Below, one piece after another: positions 39,597 to 48,215 of a stretch of DNA of 64,000 nt; the stretch's first letter is position 1; the number at the start of each line of letters is the position of its first letter. The DNA lies in NCBI GenBank assembly GCA_025062155.1, contig JANXAM010000002.1, positions 1 through 64,000 of the forward strand. Reading direction: 5' to 3'. This stretch comes from Gloeomargarita sp. SKYB120 (GTDB lineage: Bacteria; Cyanobacteriota; Cyanobacteriia; Gloeomargaritales; Gloeomargaritaceae). The notes under the pieces are model-generated. The model did not search any database. It saw only the letters and a program-made list of their open reading frames with translations, and was not told the DNA's origin. Made by a program: the position numbers and the translations under genes.

Positions 39597-39720
39597 TATA
39601 GCTTTGTTGAAGGGATGGTGGGAAAACCAAGGACGGGGCTGCGCCCTGCGACCCAAGACATGACAAGTTTGGATAACTTAGGTATAGCGCTCGTTGACCA
39701 ACAAAGGTAGCTTGGCTGTA
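39597..39720. repeat. MITE-like repeat, variant C
   Basis: It starts TATAGCTTTGTTG directly after the DUF4335 gene and ends GTAGCTTGGCTGTA. The core GGGGCTGCGCCCTGCGACCC carries the short hairpin GGGC-TGC-GCCC. CCCAAGACATGACAAG and AACTTAGGTATAG are shared with the repeats at 11163 and 44853. It fills most of the 202-base gap before the RCK gene; I see no other feature there. Confidence 0.7.
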
Positions 39721-39791
39721 ACCCAAGTACCAGTGGTGTCGTCGCCAAGCTCTAAGGCTAAACTGGGGGCAGAAACAGATGCCAGCCCGTT

Positions 39792-41834
39792 ATGACCGTC
39801 TCACGGATCATTTTTGACCCGGAAAAAGAGAAAAGTGCAGCGCCGGACACCTGTGTGGTCTGTGGGCTGGGCAGTTTAGGACAGTATTGCGTGGTGAATC
39901 TGAAGGCATTTGGCATTCGCGTCATCGGTATTGACCTGAACCGACCCCAGCACTGGGAAGTGCGGCAATTAGACACGCTGTTGGACGGGTTGATCCTGGA
40001 CGATGCCCGCAATCGCGATGTCCTGGAGCGTGCCGGCGTAACTCAAGCGCGAGCGGTCTTGGCGGTGACCAACGACGAGCGGGTGAATATCCAAATTGCC
40101 TTTGCTGCGCGCTTGCTGAGTCCCCAGGTGCGGCTGGTCATTCGTTCGGCCAAGCAGAATCTGACGGAGTTGTTGGGGCACGAATTGCACAATTTTGTGG
40201 CCTATGAACCGACCCAGATTTCGGCGGCGGCCTTTGCCTTAGCAGCCCTGGGAGAAGACATCATCGGGTTTTTTCGGGTTGGGGAGCAGTTATTTCAAGT
40301 CCACCGGCGGGTCATCTCACCGCAAGACCCCTGGGCCAACCGGCGCAGCTTACACGAACTCTACAGCCGCAGTCGCAAAGTGTTGGGGTATCAGTCAGTC
40401 ACTCGTCCCACCCCGCCCGATGAACTCTACCTCTTTCGCTGGGACCCAGAAACCCTAGTGTATCCCGGCGACACCCTGATCACGGTGGAGTTGCAATCGG
40501 CGACCCGTTTAAGTCCAGTACGAACGCCGGCAACCCGCCCCACGACTCGCTGGCAATGGCCGGAGTGGTTGCGCTGGCGAAACTGGCAGGAGCGGTTCAA
40601 AACCTGGTGGGACAAAGGGGGAACCCATCGGGTAGCGCTCGTAGTGGCCGGATTAATGCTCACCCTGCTGGTCACTGGCACGGTCCTGTACGACCTGTAC
40701 TACCCCGAATTGCAATTCCCCGACACCTTTTACACCACCATGATTCTGTTGCTAGGGGGGTTTGGGGATGTTTTCGGCGGCTTAGGACGGTTTGAATTGC
40801 CTTTGCCTTGGTGGTTACGGCTGTTGAGTTTGGGGTTAACGCTCACCGGCATTGCCTTTACGGGGGTGATTTACGCCCTGTTGACGGAAAAACTGCTGGC
40901 GACCCAGTTTGAATTTCTCCAGCGCCGGCCGCCTGTGCCACCCCAGGGCCACGTAGTGATTGTCGGTTCCGGTCGGGTAGGGCAAAGAGTCGCCGGGCTA
41001 TTACAGGAATTTCGCCAGCCGTTGGCGGTGTTGACCTCCCAGGAAGTGGGCAATGAAGTATTACCACAACTCCCAGTGCTGAGCGGCCCCCTGCTGACCC
41101 TGCTCCCCAAAGCCAACCTGGCGACGGCCAAAAGCATTGTGACGGTGACGGATGACGAACTGGAGAACCTGGAAATTGCCCTGCGGGCGCGGGAGACCAA
41201 CATCCACAGCCACTTGGTGATCCGCACCTACGACCCCCTGTTTAGCGAGAATGTGCGACGGCTATTCCCGTTTGCCCAAGTCCTGTGCGCCAATGAACTG
41301 GCCGCCGAAGCCTTTGCCGCTGCTGCCTTTGGGGAAAACATCCTGGGATTGTTTCGGCTAGAGGGGCGCACGATTTTGGTGGTGGAGTATCGCATCGAAG
41401 CCGGGGACACGCTTGACGGGCTGATCCTGGCGCAGGTGGCCTACGGGTACGGTGTGGTGCCGGTGTACTACTATTCCCAACAAGACCAGGAAGCCCGCAC
41501 CATGCCCTCGGATGATTTGCGGTTGCACCCAGGCGATCAGCTCGTCGTGCTGGCCACCAGTCGCGCCTTGCAGCGGGTGGAACGGGGAGAGCGCTTGCCG
41601 CCGCGCTATCAGGTGCGCGTGGAAAAGGCCCTCAGCCGGGAAGCCCTATTTTACGGGGGAAACGTGATTGCCCAGGTCACTGGTTTCGACCTCAAACGCT
41701 GCCGCGACGTGATGGAACAGTTGCCCTGCTTGTTGCCCGAACCTATTTACCGGCATCAGGCCCAGCGACTCGTGCGGGAACTGGCCAAAGTCCAAGTCAC
41801 CAGCCGGCTTATTCCACCCCCGCCGGAACGTTAA
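39792..41834 (+). CDS. RCK-two-helix channel-RCK protein (K+ channel-like)
   Basis: A 680-residue protein with two TrkA-N/RCK nucleotide-binding domains around a pore module. The first RCK domain (VCGLGSLGQYCVVNLKAFGI, with TrkA-C-like sequence after it) covers about residues 20-235. Then come helix 1 (ALVVAGLMLTLLVTGTVLYD), a pore loop (FYTTMILLLGGFGDVFGG) and helix 2 (LSLGLTLTGIAFTGVIYALL). The second RCK domain (VVIVGSGRVGQRVAGLLQEF) and TrkA-C occupy the rest. The filter reads GFGD instead of the usual TVGYGD, so potassium selectivity is uncertain. A cytosolic RCK ahead of the pore is unusual. The stop shares TTAA with the convergent ABC gene. Confidence 0.85.
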   Translation: MTVSRIIFDPEKEKSAAPDTCVVCGLGSLGQYCVVNLKAFGIRVIGIDLNRPQHWEVRQLDTLLDGLILDDARNRDVLERAGVTQARAVLAVTNDERVNIQIAFAARLLSPQVRLVIRSAKQNLTELLGHELHNFVAYEPTQISAAAFALAALGEDIIGFFRVGEQLFQVHRRVISPQDPWANRRSLHELYSRSRKVLGYQSVTRPTPPDELYLFRWDPETLVYPGDTLITVELQSATRLSPVRTPATRPTTRWQWPEWLRWRNWQERFKTWWDKGGTHRVALVVAGLMLTLLVTGTVLYDLYYPELQFPDTFYTTMILLLGGFGDVFGGLGRFELPLPWWLRLLSLGLTLTGIAFTGVIYALLTEKLLATQFEFLQRRPPVPPQGHVVIVGSGRVGQRVAGLLQEFRQPLAVLTSQEVGNEVLPQLPVLSGPLLTLLPKANLATAKSIVTVTDDELENLEIALRARETNIHSHLVIRTYDPLFSENVRRLFPFAQVLCANELAAEAFAAAAFGENILGLFRLEGRTILVVEYRIEAGDTLDGLILAQVAYGYGVVPVYYYSQQDQEARTMPSDDLRLHPGDQLVVLATSRALQRVERGERLPPRYQVRVEKALSREALFYGGNVIAQVTGFDLKRCRDVMEQLPCLLPEPIYRHQAQRLVRELAKVQVTSRLIPPPPER

Positions 41835-42769
41835 ACGCTCTGGGTGTAGCCCCGTTGTCGCAGTTGTTGCACAAAAAATTCCTCCAGCGATTGCCGCTCC
41901 AGGTTCAGGCTGATAATTTCGCCGCCAATTCCTGCCACATGCTGCACGAATTCCGGCAGTGAGCGGCGCAGTTGCCCTTGCCAAAATCCCCCTTGGTACT
42001 CCAGTTGGTCTAACCAGGGAGCTAGGTCTTCCTGTGTGCCGCCGCGCCCGCGTACGTGGTAGGTGTGGCCCGTGCCCAGTAATTCCGCCAGCGTGCCCAC
42101 CGCTAACAATTCCCCCCGCGCCAAAATAGCAATCCGGTCGCACAGTTGCTCCACATCCGACAAGATATGGGTGTTGAAAAAAATCGTTTTGCCCTGGTGT
42201 TTCAACTGCAAGATAATTTCCCGCACCTGGTAACGCCCTAGGGGGTCCAACCCCGACATGGGTTCATCCAGTAAAACCAAATCCGGGTCATTGACCAGCG
42301 CCTGGGCCAGGCCAATCCGCTGCAACATCCCTTTGGAATAACGACGGAGCGTTTTTTTGCGAGCCGCCGACTGGGCCAAACCCACCAAATCCAAGAGTTG
42401 GGGCAAACGCTGTTTTTGGACAGATGGGGGCACTTGATGCAACGTGGCCATCAATTCCAAGCACTCCCAGCCCGTCAGCGATTCATACAAATAGGGGTTT
42501 TCTGGTAAATAACCAATCCGTGCCTTGACCAGCCGGTCCCCCAGTGGTCGTCCCAGGACCGTGCCCCCGCCGGCGGTTGGGCGAATAATCCCCAAAACCA
42601 ATTTCATAAACGTGGTTTTCCCCGCCCCATTTGGCCCGAGCAACCCAAAGGTTTCGCCCCCATAAACCGTCAAACTCACGCCGTTGAGGGATGTAATTTT
42701 CTGAGTTAACCAAAAACCGGTGCGATAGGTTTTGGTCAGGTGCTCTGTTTGTAAAACGGTGACAGGCAT
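41831..42769 (-). CDS. ABC transporter ATP-binding protein
   Basis: A 312-residue ATPase subunit of the CcmA/DrrA-like type. Walker A is GPNGAGKTT, the signature is YSKGMLQRIGLAQAL (a degenerate form of LSGGQ), Walker B is DLVLLDEPMSGLDP, and the H-loop is FFNTHILSD. A C-terminal extension of about 90 residues (TYHVRGRGGTQEDLAPWLDQ) is common in this subfamily. No permease gene is adjacent on this strand, so the partner and substrate are unknown. Its stop lies in the same TTAA as that of the RCK gene. Confidence 0.92.
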   Translation of the reverse strand: MPVTVLQTEHLTKTYRTGFWLTQKITSLNGVSLTVYGGETFGLLGPNGAGKTTFMKLVLGIIRPTAGGGTVLGRPLGDRLVKARIGYLPENPYLYESLTGWECLELMATLHQVPPSVQKQRLPQLLDLVGLAQSAARKKTLRRYSKGMLQRIGLAQALVNDPDLVLLDEPMSGLDPLGRYQVREIILQLKHQGKTIFFNTHILSDVEQLCDRIAILARGELLAVGTLAELLGTGHTYHVRGRGGTQEDLAPWLDQLEYQGGFWQGQLRRSLPEFVQHVAGIGGEIISLNLERQSLEEFFVQQLRQRGYTQSV

Positions 42770-42846
42770 CCCTGGAGCCGCGAGCCGAATCGCCTCCTAT
42801 TGTACCGCCGGTGGTATAGTCGAAAAAGTCCTGTTATGAATTGGCC

Positions 42847-43893
42847 ATGACCCCCCGTGACACCTACCTGCTCAAAAGCACCCGCAAGCTACCTTTGCCC
42901 CGGCCTCCCGTCTGGATGATGCGGCAAGCCGGGCGGTACATGCGGGCCTACCGGGAGTTGCGGGAACGGTATCCCAGTTTTCGCCAGCGCTCCGAGACTC
43001 CCGAATTGGCGGTAGAAATTTCCTTGCAGCCCTTCCGCGCCTTTGCCCCCGATGGAGTCATCTTGTTTTCCGACATTCTCACACCCTTGCCGGGGATGGG
43101 GATTGATTTTGACATCATCGAAAGTCGCGGCCCCATCATTGACCCCCCCATCCGTACTGCTGAACAAATCCGGCAATTGCGCCCCCTCGAACCAGCGGTT
43201 TCGCTGCCGTTTATCGGCCAAATTTTACGCACATTGCGGGCAGAGATTGGGGATAGAGCGACGCTGTTGGGATTTGTGGGCGCTCCCTGGACCTTGGCCG
43301 CCTATGTCGTCGAAGGGCAAAGCTCCAGAGATTACACCGTGATCAAGTCCCTGGCCTACCATGAACCCCAGGTGCTGCACCAATTGCTGGGTTTTTTCGC
43401 CGAACAAATTGCCACCTACGTCATCTATCAAATTGAACAGGGCGCGGAAGTCGTGCAAATTTTTGATTCGTGGGCCGGGCAATTGTCGCCGTTGGACTAC
43501 CGCACCTTTGTCTTGCCCTATCAACAAAAGCTGGTGCAAAAAGTTAAAGCGGTTCACCCCGAAACGCCCTTAATTCTGTACATCTATGGCAGCGGGGCGA
43601 TTTTGGAATTGATGGCCCAAAGTGGGGTAGATGTCATTAGTTTGGATTGGACGGTGGAAATGGGGGCAGCACGGCGACGGTTGGGGGATCTGTGCGTGCA
43701 GGGGAATCTGGACCCTGGTGTACTGTTTGGGCCGCCAGCGCTGATTCGCGAACGGGTCAAGGAAATCATTCAGCAGGCGGGGCCAGTGGGACACATTATG
43801 AATTTGGGGCATGGGGTATTGGCGACGACACCAGAAGACCATGTGCGCGTATTTTTTGAAACGGTGAAGCAAACCAATTGGTTTGATGACTAA
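42847..43893 (+). CDS. hemE: uroporphyrinogen decarboxylase
   Basis: A 348-residue enzyme that makes coproporphyrinogen III from uroporphyrinogen III, upstream of haem and chlorophyll. The N-terminal signature is [14 protein letters not shown], and [17 protein letters not shown] and [16 protein letters not shown] are active-site strands. [12 protein letters not shown] and [12 protein letters not shown] follow, and the C-terminal [18 protein letters not shown] is diagnostic. The first in-frame start is TTG 42841; ATG 42847 is preferred. The stop overlaps the start of the SDR gene by eight bases. Confidence 0.97.
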   Translation: MTPRDTYLLKSTRKLPLPRPPVWMMRQAGRYMRAYRELRERYPSFRQRSETPELAVEISLQPFRAFAPDGVILFSDILTPLPGMGIDFDIIESRGPIIDPPIRTAEQIRQLRPLEPAVSLPFIGQILRTLRAEIGDRATLLGFVGAPWTLAAYVVEGQSSRDYTVIKSLAYHEPQVLHQLLGFFAEQIATYVIYQIEQGAEVVQIFDSWAGQLSPLDYRTFVLPYQQKLVQKVKAVHPETPLILYIYGSGAILELMAQSGVDVISLDWTVEMGAARRRLGDLCVQGNLDPGVLFGPPALIRERVKEIIQQAGPVGHIMNLGHGVLATTPEDHVRVFFETVKQTNWFDD

Positions 43894-44842
43894 GCGCATT
43901 TTCATCACAGGCGGCAGTGGGTGCGTGGGGCACTATGTGGCGGATTTATTGATTCATCAAACGGACTATGAACTGTTTTTTCTGATTCGCCGCCCCGAAA
44001 AATTGCACTTTCATTTCCAGAGCCGTCCAGGCGTGCATCTGATTGTAGGAGATTTGCAAGATGCAGCGCCCTACGCCCACCTGTTACCCACTATGGATGC
44101 CGCCATCTTACTGGCAACCCAATGGGGGGGCGATGCCACTTTTGATGTAAATGTCACCGGTAATTTACGAATCATGAAAGCGCTAGACCCTGACCGGTGC
44201 GAGCAGGTGATTTATTTTTCCACCGCCAGCATTCTTGACCGGCAATTGCAGTTACTTCCCGAAGCCAAAACATTAGGCACCGAGTACATTCGCTCTAAAT
44301 ACACTTGTTACGAAGCCCTCACTGATTTGCCAATTTACCCCCGGATAACTGTGATGTTTCCCACGCTGATTGTTGGGGGTGAACCAGGCAAGCCGGCTAG
44401 TCATGTTGTGACAGAACTGGACCAGTTACCTCGCTGGTTATGGTGGCTGCGGTGGTTGCGGGCCGATGCGTGTTTTCATTTCATCCATGCCCAAGATATT
44501 GCCCAGGTGGTAGCTTACTTTTTAGCCCATCCTCCTGCGGGATTCCGGCAATTTGTGTTGGGCAATGACGTGATCTTTGTGAACCAAGCGCTCCAGGAAT
44601 TGTGTGGTTATTTTGGTATGCGTTTACCCCCCTGGCAACTGAACCTGACACCAGAACGAGTGGCATTTTTCCTGAAGCTGGCGCGCCGGTTGGGAATGCA
44701 GATTTTACCGTGGGATGAGTTTTGTGCAAAGTACCGCTATTTCTGCTATGAACCTGTCATGAATCCGGCAAAATTGGGGTTACCATCTCGCTGTCGCACT
44801 CTGACAGAATTGCTACAGGTTTTAGGGGTTCATAAAAGTTGA
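43886..44842 (+). CDS. extended SDR-family NAD(P)-dependent oxidoreductase
   Basis: A 318-residue Rossmann-fold protein. The glycine motif is [16 protein letters not shown]. The motif FSTASILD sits where the catalytic Ser is expected and [13 protein letters not shown] contains the YxxxK catalytic pair. [16 protein letters not shown] is a typical extended-SDR segment. Substrate is unknown; the gene is fused to hemE by an eight-base overlap, so the two are probably translated together, and an involvement near tetrapyrrole metabolism is only suggested by that. The 3' flank holds repeats. Confidence 0.85.
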   Translation: MTKRIFITGGSGCVGHYVADLLIHQTDYELFFLIRRPEKLHFHFQSRPGVHLIVGDLQDAAPYAHLLPTMDAAILLATQWGGDATFDVNVTGNLRIMKALDPDRCEQVIYFSTASILDRQLQLLPEAKTLGTEYIRSKYTCYEALTDLPIYPRITVMFPTLIVGGEPGKPASHVVTELDQLPRWLWWLRWLRADACFHFIHAQDIAQVVAYFLAHPPAGFRQFVLGNDVIFVNQALQELCGYFGMRLPPWQLNLTPERVAFFLKLARRLGMQILPWDEFCAKYRYFCYEPVMNPAKLGLPSRCRTLTELLQVLGVHKS

Positions 44843-44852
44843 GAATTTTGCG

Positions 44853-45030
44853 TCTAGCTAAGCCGCTGTAGAAACAACAGGGCTGTGAGATAGGGAGAAG
44901 ACAGGAAACGGGACTACGCCCTGCAGTTCCAAGACATCACTAGCTTGGATGATTCGGCCTAAGTTTGTTGGAAAAAATAGGGCTTCGCCCTGGGATCCAA
45001 AAAGCGACAGGTGTAAGCAACTTAGCTACA
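44853..45030. repeat. MITE-like repeats, variant D (compound)
   Basis: The region starts CTAGCTAAGCCGCTGTAG and ends GTAAGCAACTTAGCTACA. It seems to hold two half-elements: one with GGGACTACGCCCTGCAGTTCC AGACATCAC-type core at 44920-44940, and one with AGGGC-TTC-GCCCT, a perfect 5-bp hairpin, at about 44979-44991. It fills the whole 203-base gap between the SDR gene and the convergent secreted-protein gene; nothing else is visible. Confidence 0.65.
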
Positions 45031-45045
45031 CAACAGCCTTTTAAT

Positions 45046-45543
45046 TTACTTAGAAATAACCTTCAGGATATAACCCTTAGTGCTTTCCATATCTTTTACG
45101 AGCATAGAAACAGCCTTATTCAAGGCTTTATTCACAGACGCATCCGAAGCGCTGTACGTTTTGTCTAGGATAATGGCGCCATCGCTGACAAACCGGACAT
45201 CTGCATCAAACGTAATCGCAGCAGATGCGCCCATCGCTTTGCTAGTTGTCACAACACCCGTTACCAATATATCGGCGCCTTTGTTCTTCGCTGCTTCTAG
45301 GGCAGCCGGAAGATTATCGTAGCTGTGCCCAGCATCAAACTTACACTTATAACTTGGACTCGCAGATAATTTTGAACTCACAGTTTGGCCAACCGTTGCG
45401 CCGATATTCTTGTTCTTGGTGGCATTACTAAAAGTAACCACCATACAACTAACTTTGCTCTGTGCAAAAGTGCTAGTAACAGTAAAGGGGATAATCGCAA
45501 CAGTCACTAACATTGTTGCAAATTTTACAAGTGCTTTTGCCAT
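45046..45543 (-). CDS. small secreted protein of unknown function, low-GC
   Basis: A 165-residue protein with a clear signal peptide (MAKALVKFATMLVTVAIIPF, cleavage after TFAQ). The mature part (VSCMVVTFSNATKNKNIGAT, HSYDNLPAALEAAKNKGADI and LVTGVVTT) has the order of TolB-N/CsgG/FlgO-like outer-membrane-associated domains, which begin with a V-x-x-F-x-N strand and contain GADxLVTG; this is a weak resemblance. ATG 45543 has GGGGG upstream and is preferred to 45591. Base composition is visibly more AT-rich than its neighbours, and repeats flank it, so recent acquisition is possible. Confidence 0.7.
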   Translation of the reverse strand: MAKALVKFATMLVTVAIIPFTVTSTFAQSKVSCMVVTFSNATKNKNIGATVGQTVSSKLSASPSYKCKFDAGHSYDNLPAALEAAKNKGADILVTGVVTTSKAMGASAAITFDADVRFVSDGAIILDKTYSASDASVNKALNKAVSMLVKDMESTKGYILKVISK

Positions 45544-45660
45544 TGTTGTACCCCCAACTCTTGTTATGTAAGCATACCCTAAGTTTGCCATCCTGCAGGT
45601 ATCAGCTCGTGATCACTGGTCGGTTTTGGGGAGGGATAAAGTGGGAAAGGTAGGGGTGTT

Positions 45661-47253
45661 TTGCGGAGGATGACGCTTTACCATCTGCCGCCGGAATTGG
45701 TCCAACGCATGGCTGCCGGGGAGGTCATTGATTCGCCAGTGGCAGTGGTGCGAGAGTTAGTGGAAAATGCGTTGGATGCTGGGGCGACCCACCTGCATCT
45801 ACGGCTGGAACCGGAGCAGATTCGCTTGGCAGACAACGGCCAGGGCATGACGCTGGAGATGCTCACCCTGGCGGCGCGCCCCTACACCACGAGCAAGATT
45901 CAAGCGGCGCAGGACTTCAACCAGATTCGCACGCTCGGCTTTCGCGGCCAGGCGCTCTATAGTCTGGCGCAATTGGCCCGCTTGGCCATTGCCAGTCGCT
46001 GCGCCAGTGCGGCTCAGGGGTGGCAGGTGCAGTACGACCACCAAGGGTATGTGCAACATCAACAGGTGGTGCCGCTGGCGCCAGGAACGGTGGTGACTGT
46101 GAGAGACCTGTTTGCCGATTGGCCTCAGCGCCAGCAAGCGCTGCCCAGTTGGCCCCAGCAGTTGCGGCACATCCAGCTTTGGGTCCAGCAGGCGGCGCTG
46201 TGTCACCCGCACACAACCTGGCGCATTGAAACGCCTAGCAAAACTTGGTGTCTCTGGCCAGGCGCGTTAACCGACCGCTTGAGCCAGATATGGCCCCAAC
46301 TGCTCCCTGGCCTTCTTCGCTGGGAACAGGACGATGGCATCGAGCTGGCCTTGGCGTTGCCGGACCAGTACCACCGTCCTCGCCCTGACCGGATTTGGCT
46401 GGCGGTCAATGGCCGCTGTGTCGAGCTACCAGAACTAAGCACTGCCATTATCCAGCATTTTCAGCGCTTGTTGCCCCGAGGGCGCTTTCCTGTGTTGTTT
46501 GCCCACCTGCGCGTGCCGCCGGAGGAGGTGGACTGGCACCGTCACCCCGCCAAAACCCAAATTCATCTCCAGCACCTGGAACAGTGGCAAGCGCGGCTCC
46601 TGCGCCTGTGCGATGTGTGTTTACAGGCGACGCCACCAGTGAAAACCGATTACCCGCGTGTGAAAAAGCTCATGCAGGTCGCCGAAACCAGTCCCCGCTA
46701 TAGCGCCCGTCCCACGGTTAAGGCCCTGGCCCAGCTCCATCGCACCTACATCGTGGCTGAGCACGCGACCGGCTTGTGGCTGGTGGAGCAGCACATTGCC
46801 CACGAGCGGGTCTTGTACGAACAATTGCAGCAGGGATGGCAGCTTTTGGCCCTGGACAGTCCGGTGATTCTCACGCAACTGACGCCGGAGCAGGTGGAGC
46901 GGTTGACCGCCTACGGCCTGGCCCCCGAACCCTTTGGCCCCCAGCAATGGGCGGTGCGCCAGATTCCCCAGGTGTTGGCTGAGCGTCCCGAGGAGTGGAC
47001 AGCAGCACTGGTGACGTTGAGCCAATGCATCGACCGGGAGCAAGCCACGGTGGACCTGGCCTGTCGCAGCGCTATCCGCAACGGCACGCCCTTGACCCTG
47101 CCCCAGATGCAAACGCTGTTGGAGCAATGGCAAGCGACACGCCATCCCCGCACCTGTCCTCACGGTCGCCCGATTTGTCTCACCTTGGCGGAAGGGCAAC
47201 TGGCCCGGTTTTTCCGGCGGCACTGGGTGATCGGCAAAAGTTACGGGATTTGA
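45661..47253 (+). CDS. mutL: DNA mismatch repair protein MutL (endonuclease type)
   Basis: A 530-residue mismatch repair ATPase. GHKL motifs: ELVENALDAGATHLHL, DNGQGM and TLGFRGQALYSLAQL. The C-terminal domain keeps nuclease features of MutH-less bacteria: VEQHIAHERVLYE (the DQHA-x2-E-x4-E motif, with Asp replaced by Glu and Ala by Ile), CPHGRPICL and the final FFRRHW. The start could be TTG 45661 (preceded by AGGGG five bases upstream) or ATG 45670, whose RBS-like GGAGG is too close; I list the former. It converges with the STAS gene with a 13-base overlap. No mutS is in the window. Confidence 0.95.
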   Translation: MRRMTLYHLPPELVQRMAAGEVIDSPVAVVRELVENALDAGATHLHLRLEPEQIRLADNGQGMTLEMLTLAARPYTTSKIQAAQDFNQIRTLGFRGQALYSLAQLARLAIASRCASAAQGWQVQYDHQGYVQHQQVVPLAPGTVVTVRDLFADWPQRQQALPSWPQQLRHIQLWVQQAALCHPHTTWRIETPSKTWCLWPGALTDRLSQIWPQLLPGLLRWEQDDGIELALALPDQYHRPRPDRIWLAVNGRCVELPELSTAIIQHFQRLLPRGRFPVLFAHLRVPPEEVDWHRHPAKTQIHLQHLEQWQARLLRLCDVCLQATPPVKTDYPRVKKLMQVAETSPRYSARPTVKALAQLHRTYIVAEHATGLWLVEQHIAHERVLYEQLQQGWQLLALDSPVILTQLTPEQVERLTAYGLAPEPFGPQQWAVRQIPQVLAERPEEWTAALVTLSQCIDREQATVDLACRSAIRNGTPLTLPQMQTLLEQWQATRHPRTCPHGRPICLTLAEGQLARFFRRHWVIGKSYGI

Positions 47254-47618
47254 GCGACGCTGCTGGTGAAATCGTCCACACTGGCGTAGATGGGCAGGAT
47301 TTTGTCTAGGGAGACCATTGCCAGCAGGTTGAACACCAGCGGACGTGGAGCAATTAGACCTACCTGGCCGCCAAATTGTCGCGCATGCTTATGACAGGCA
47401 ACGAGTGCCCCCAAGCCAGCGCTGTCAAGGAATTCCACCCGCGATAGGTCAATGCCCACGTGGCACGCTCGCCCGGCAATCTCCTGCTCGTACTGCGCTT
47501 TGAAATGGGCCACCTGGGTGCTGTCGAAACGGGTGATGGGCAAGGTCAGCAGGGTCTCGCCGTAGGGTTCTTGGGTGGTGGGCGTGAGAATCACAACGTC
47601 CACGGGACAGGCATCCAT
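47241..47618 (-). CDS. STAS-domain (anti-sigma factor antagonist-like) protein
   Basis: About 125 residues. The STAS domain core is VGIDLSRVEFLDSAGLGALV, where the Ser after FLD is the usual phosphorylation site, followed by ACHKHARQFGGQVGLIAP. Such proteins act in partner-switching with SpoIIAB/RsbW kinases and PP2C phosphatases, though no partner gene is near. The frame is open up to 47765, but the additional 49 codons lie in the 450-bp repeat. I therefore chose ATG 47618, which has GGGAAAG upstream. The adjacent repeat reaches to about 40 bases from this start. Confidence 0.82.
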   Translation of the reverse strand: MDACPVDVVILTPTTQEPYGETLLTLPITRFDSTQVAHFKAQYEQEIAGRACHVGIDLSRVEFLDSAGLGALVACHKHARQFGGQVGLIAPRPLVFNLLAMVSLDKILPIYASVDDFTSSVAQIP

Positions 47619-47845
47619 CACTGCTTTCCCAGCATAGACCATCTCCCTGCCCAGCCCAACCGTTCCTAAAGCGATGGACATTTCTCCACAGGCTGCTGGG
47701 CAAACGGCATTCCCAACGACTTCTCCCGCCGCCAACGGAATCCCACCGGCAAGTTGCTGTCGCACGCAAACCAGGCTCGCGGATGGTCAGGTGGCCGGAG
47801 ACTCACACGACACAACAATTGCGCTACGACCGCCGCTAGCACCTG

Positions 47846-47959
47846 GGTGAAAAGCAACCACAACGTCCACACATGCTTACCCCGATTTCTCACGGGTAGG
47901 GGAAGGTGCCGTGGACACTGCGCAAAGGAGCTGTGACTTTGGCAGGCTGGCTTCTCACC
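47846..47959. other. potential three-way-junction fold, copy 1
   Basis: The outer stem is GGTGAAAAGCAACC (47846) with GGCTGGCTTCTCACC (47945-47959). The first arm uses GTCCAC (47865-47870) with GTGGAC (47911-47916) around a CCCC/GGGG inner stem. The second arm is CAAAG/CTTTG (47923-47927 with 47937-47941). Between this copy and 51188-51296 the arm-1 closing pair changes G-C to A-T, and one arm-2 pair changes A-T to C-G, each on both sides. The plus or minus strand could be the transcribed one. Confidence 0.55.
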
Positions 47960-47971
47960 CGAGCACAAAGC

Positions 47972-48074
47972 TACAGCTAAGCTGCTTTAGTTTGTCAGAA
48001 AGAGGAGAGAAAACCCAAAGGCGGGGCCGTGCTCTGGGACTCAAGGGCTGACAACCATAGATGGCTTGGCTATA
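47972..48074. mobile_element. 103-bp MITE-like element, copy E, inserted in the 450-bp repeat
   Basis: The left end TACAGCTAAGCTGC and right end GATGGCTTGGCTATA form terminal inverted repeats. It differs from 35743-35845 at about four positions. It interrupts copy 1 of the 450-bp repeat; copy 2 has only GCTATCG at the matching place (about 51303), so copy 2 provides a paralogous empty site. No coding capacity. A source transposase (IS630-like, TA target) is not in the window. Confidence 0.88.
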
Positions 48075-48215
48075 CTCTAAACCAAATCCCTTGTCGCTTG
48101 TCCCATCGCTCGGCTTCGTTGACAGATATTCATCTCTGGCTACAAAAGTGCATCAATAGTTCAGCAGTTTCTAACCCGTCGTTATACTGAAGGCAAACCT
48201 CAGCGCTGCGTCCCT

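Larger units (their letters stand above)
47659..48177. repeat. 450-bp dispersed repeat, copy 1 (with inserted MITE)
   Basis: The segment matches 50960-51407 along its whole length, once the 103-bp MITE at 47972-48074 is left out. It begins AACCGTTCCTAAAGCGATGG and ends GTTCAGCAGTTTCTAACCC. The minus strand keeps an open frame (GEKPACQ and PRHLPLPVRNRGKHVWTLWL, ending FRWRREKSLGMPFAQQPVEK) that looks like the C-terminal remains of a mobile-element protein; an IS200/IS605 TnpB tail is one guess. It lies just upstream of the STAS gene. Confidence 0.85.

Noticed and set aside
47619-47765. A longer N terminus for the STAS protein
   Set aside because: The extra 49 codons lie mostly within the repeat, show no STAS sequence, and a better start with an RBS-like sequence occurs at 47618.
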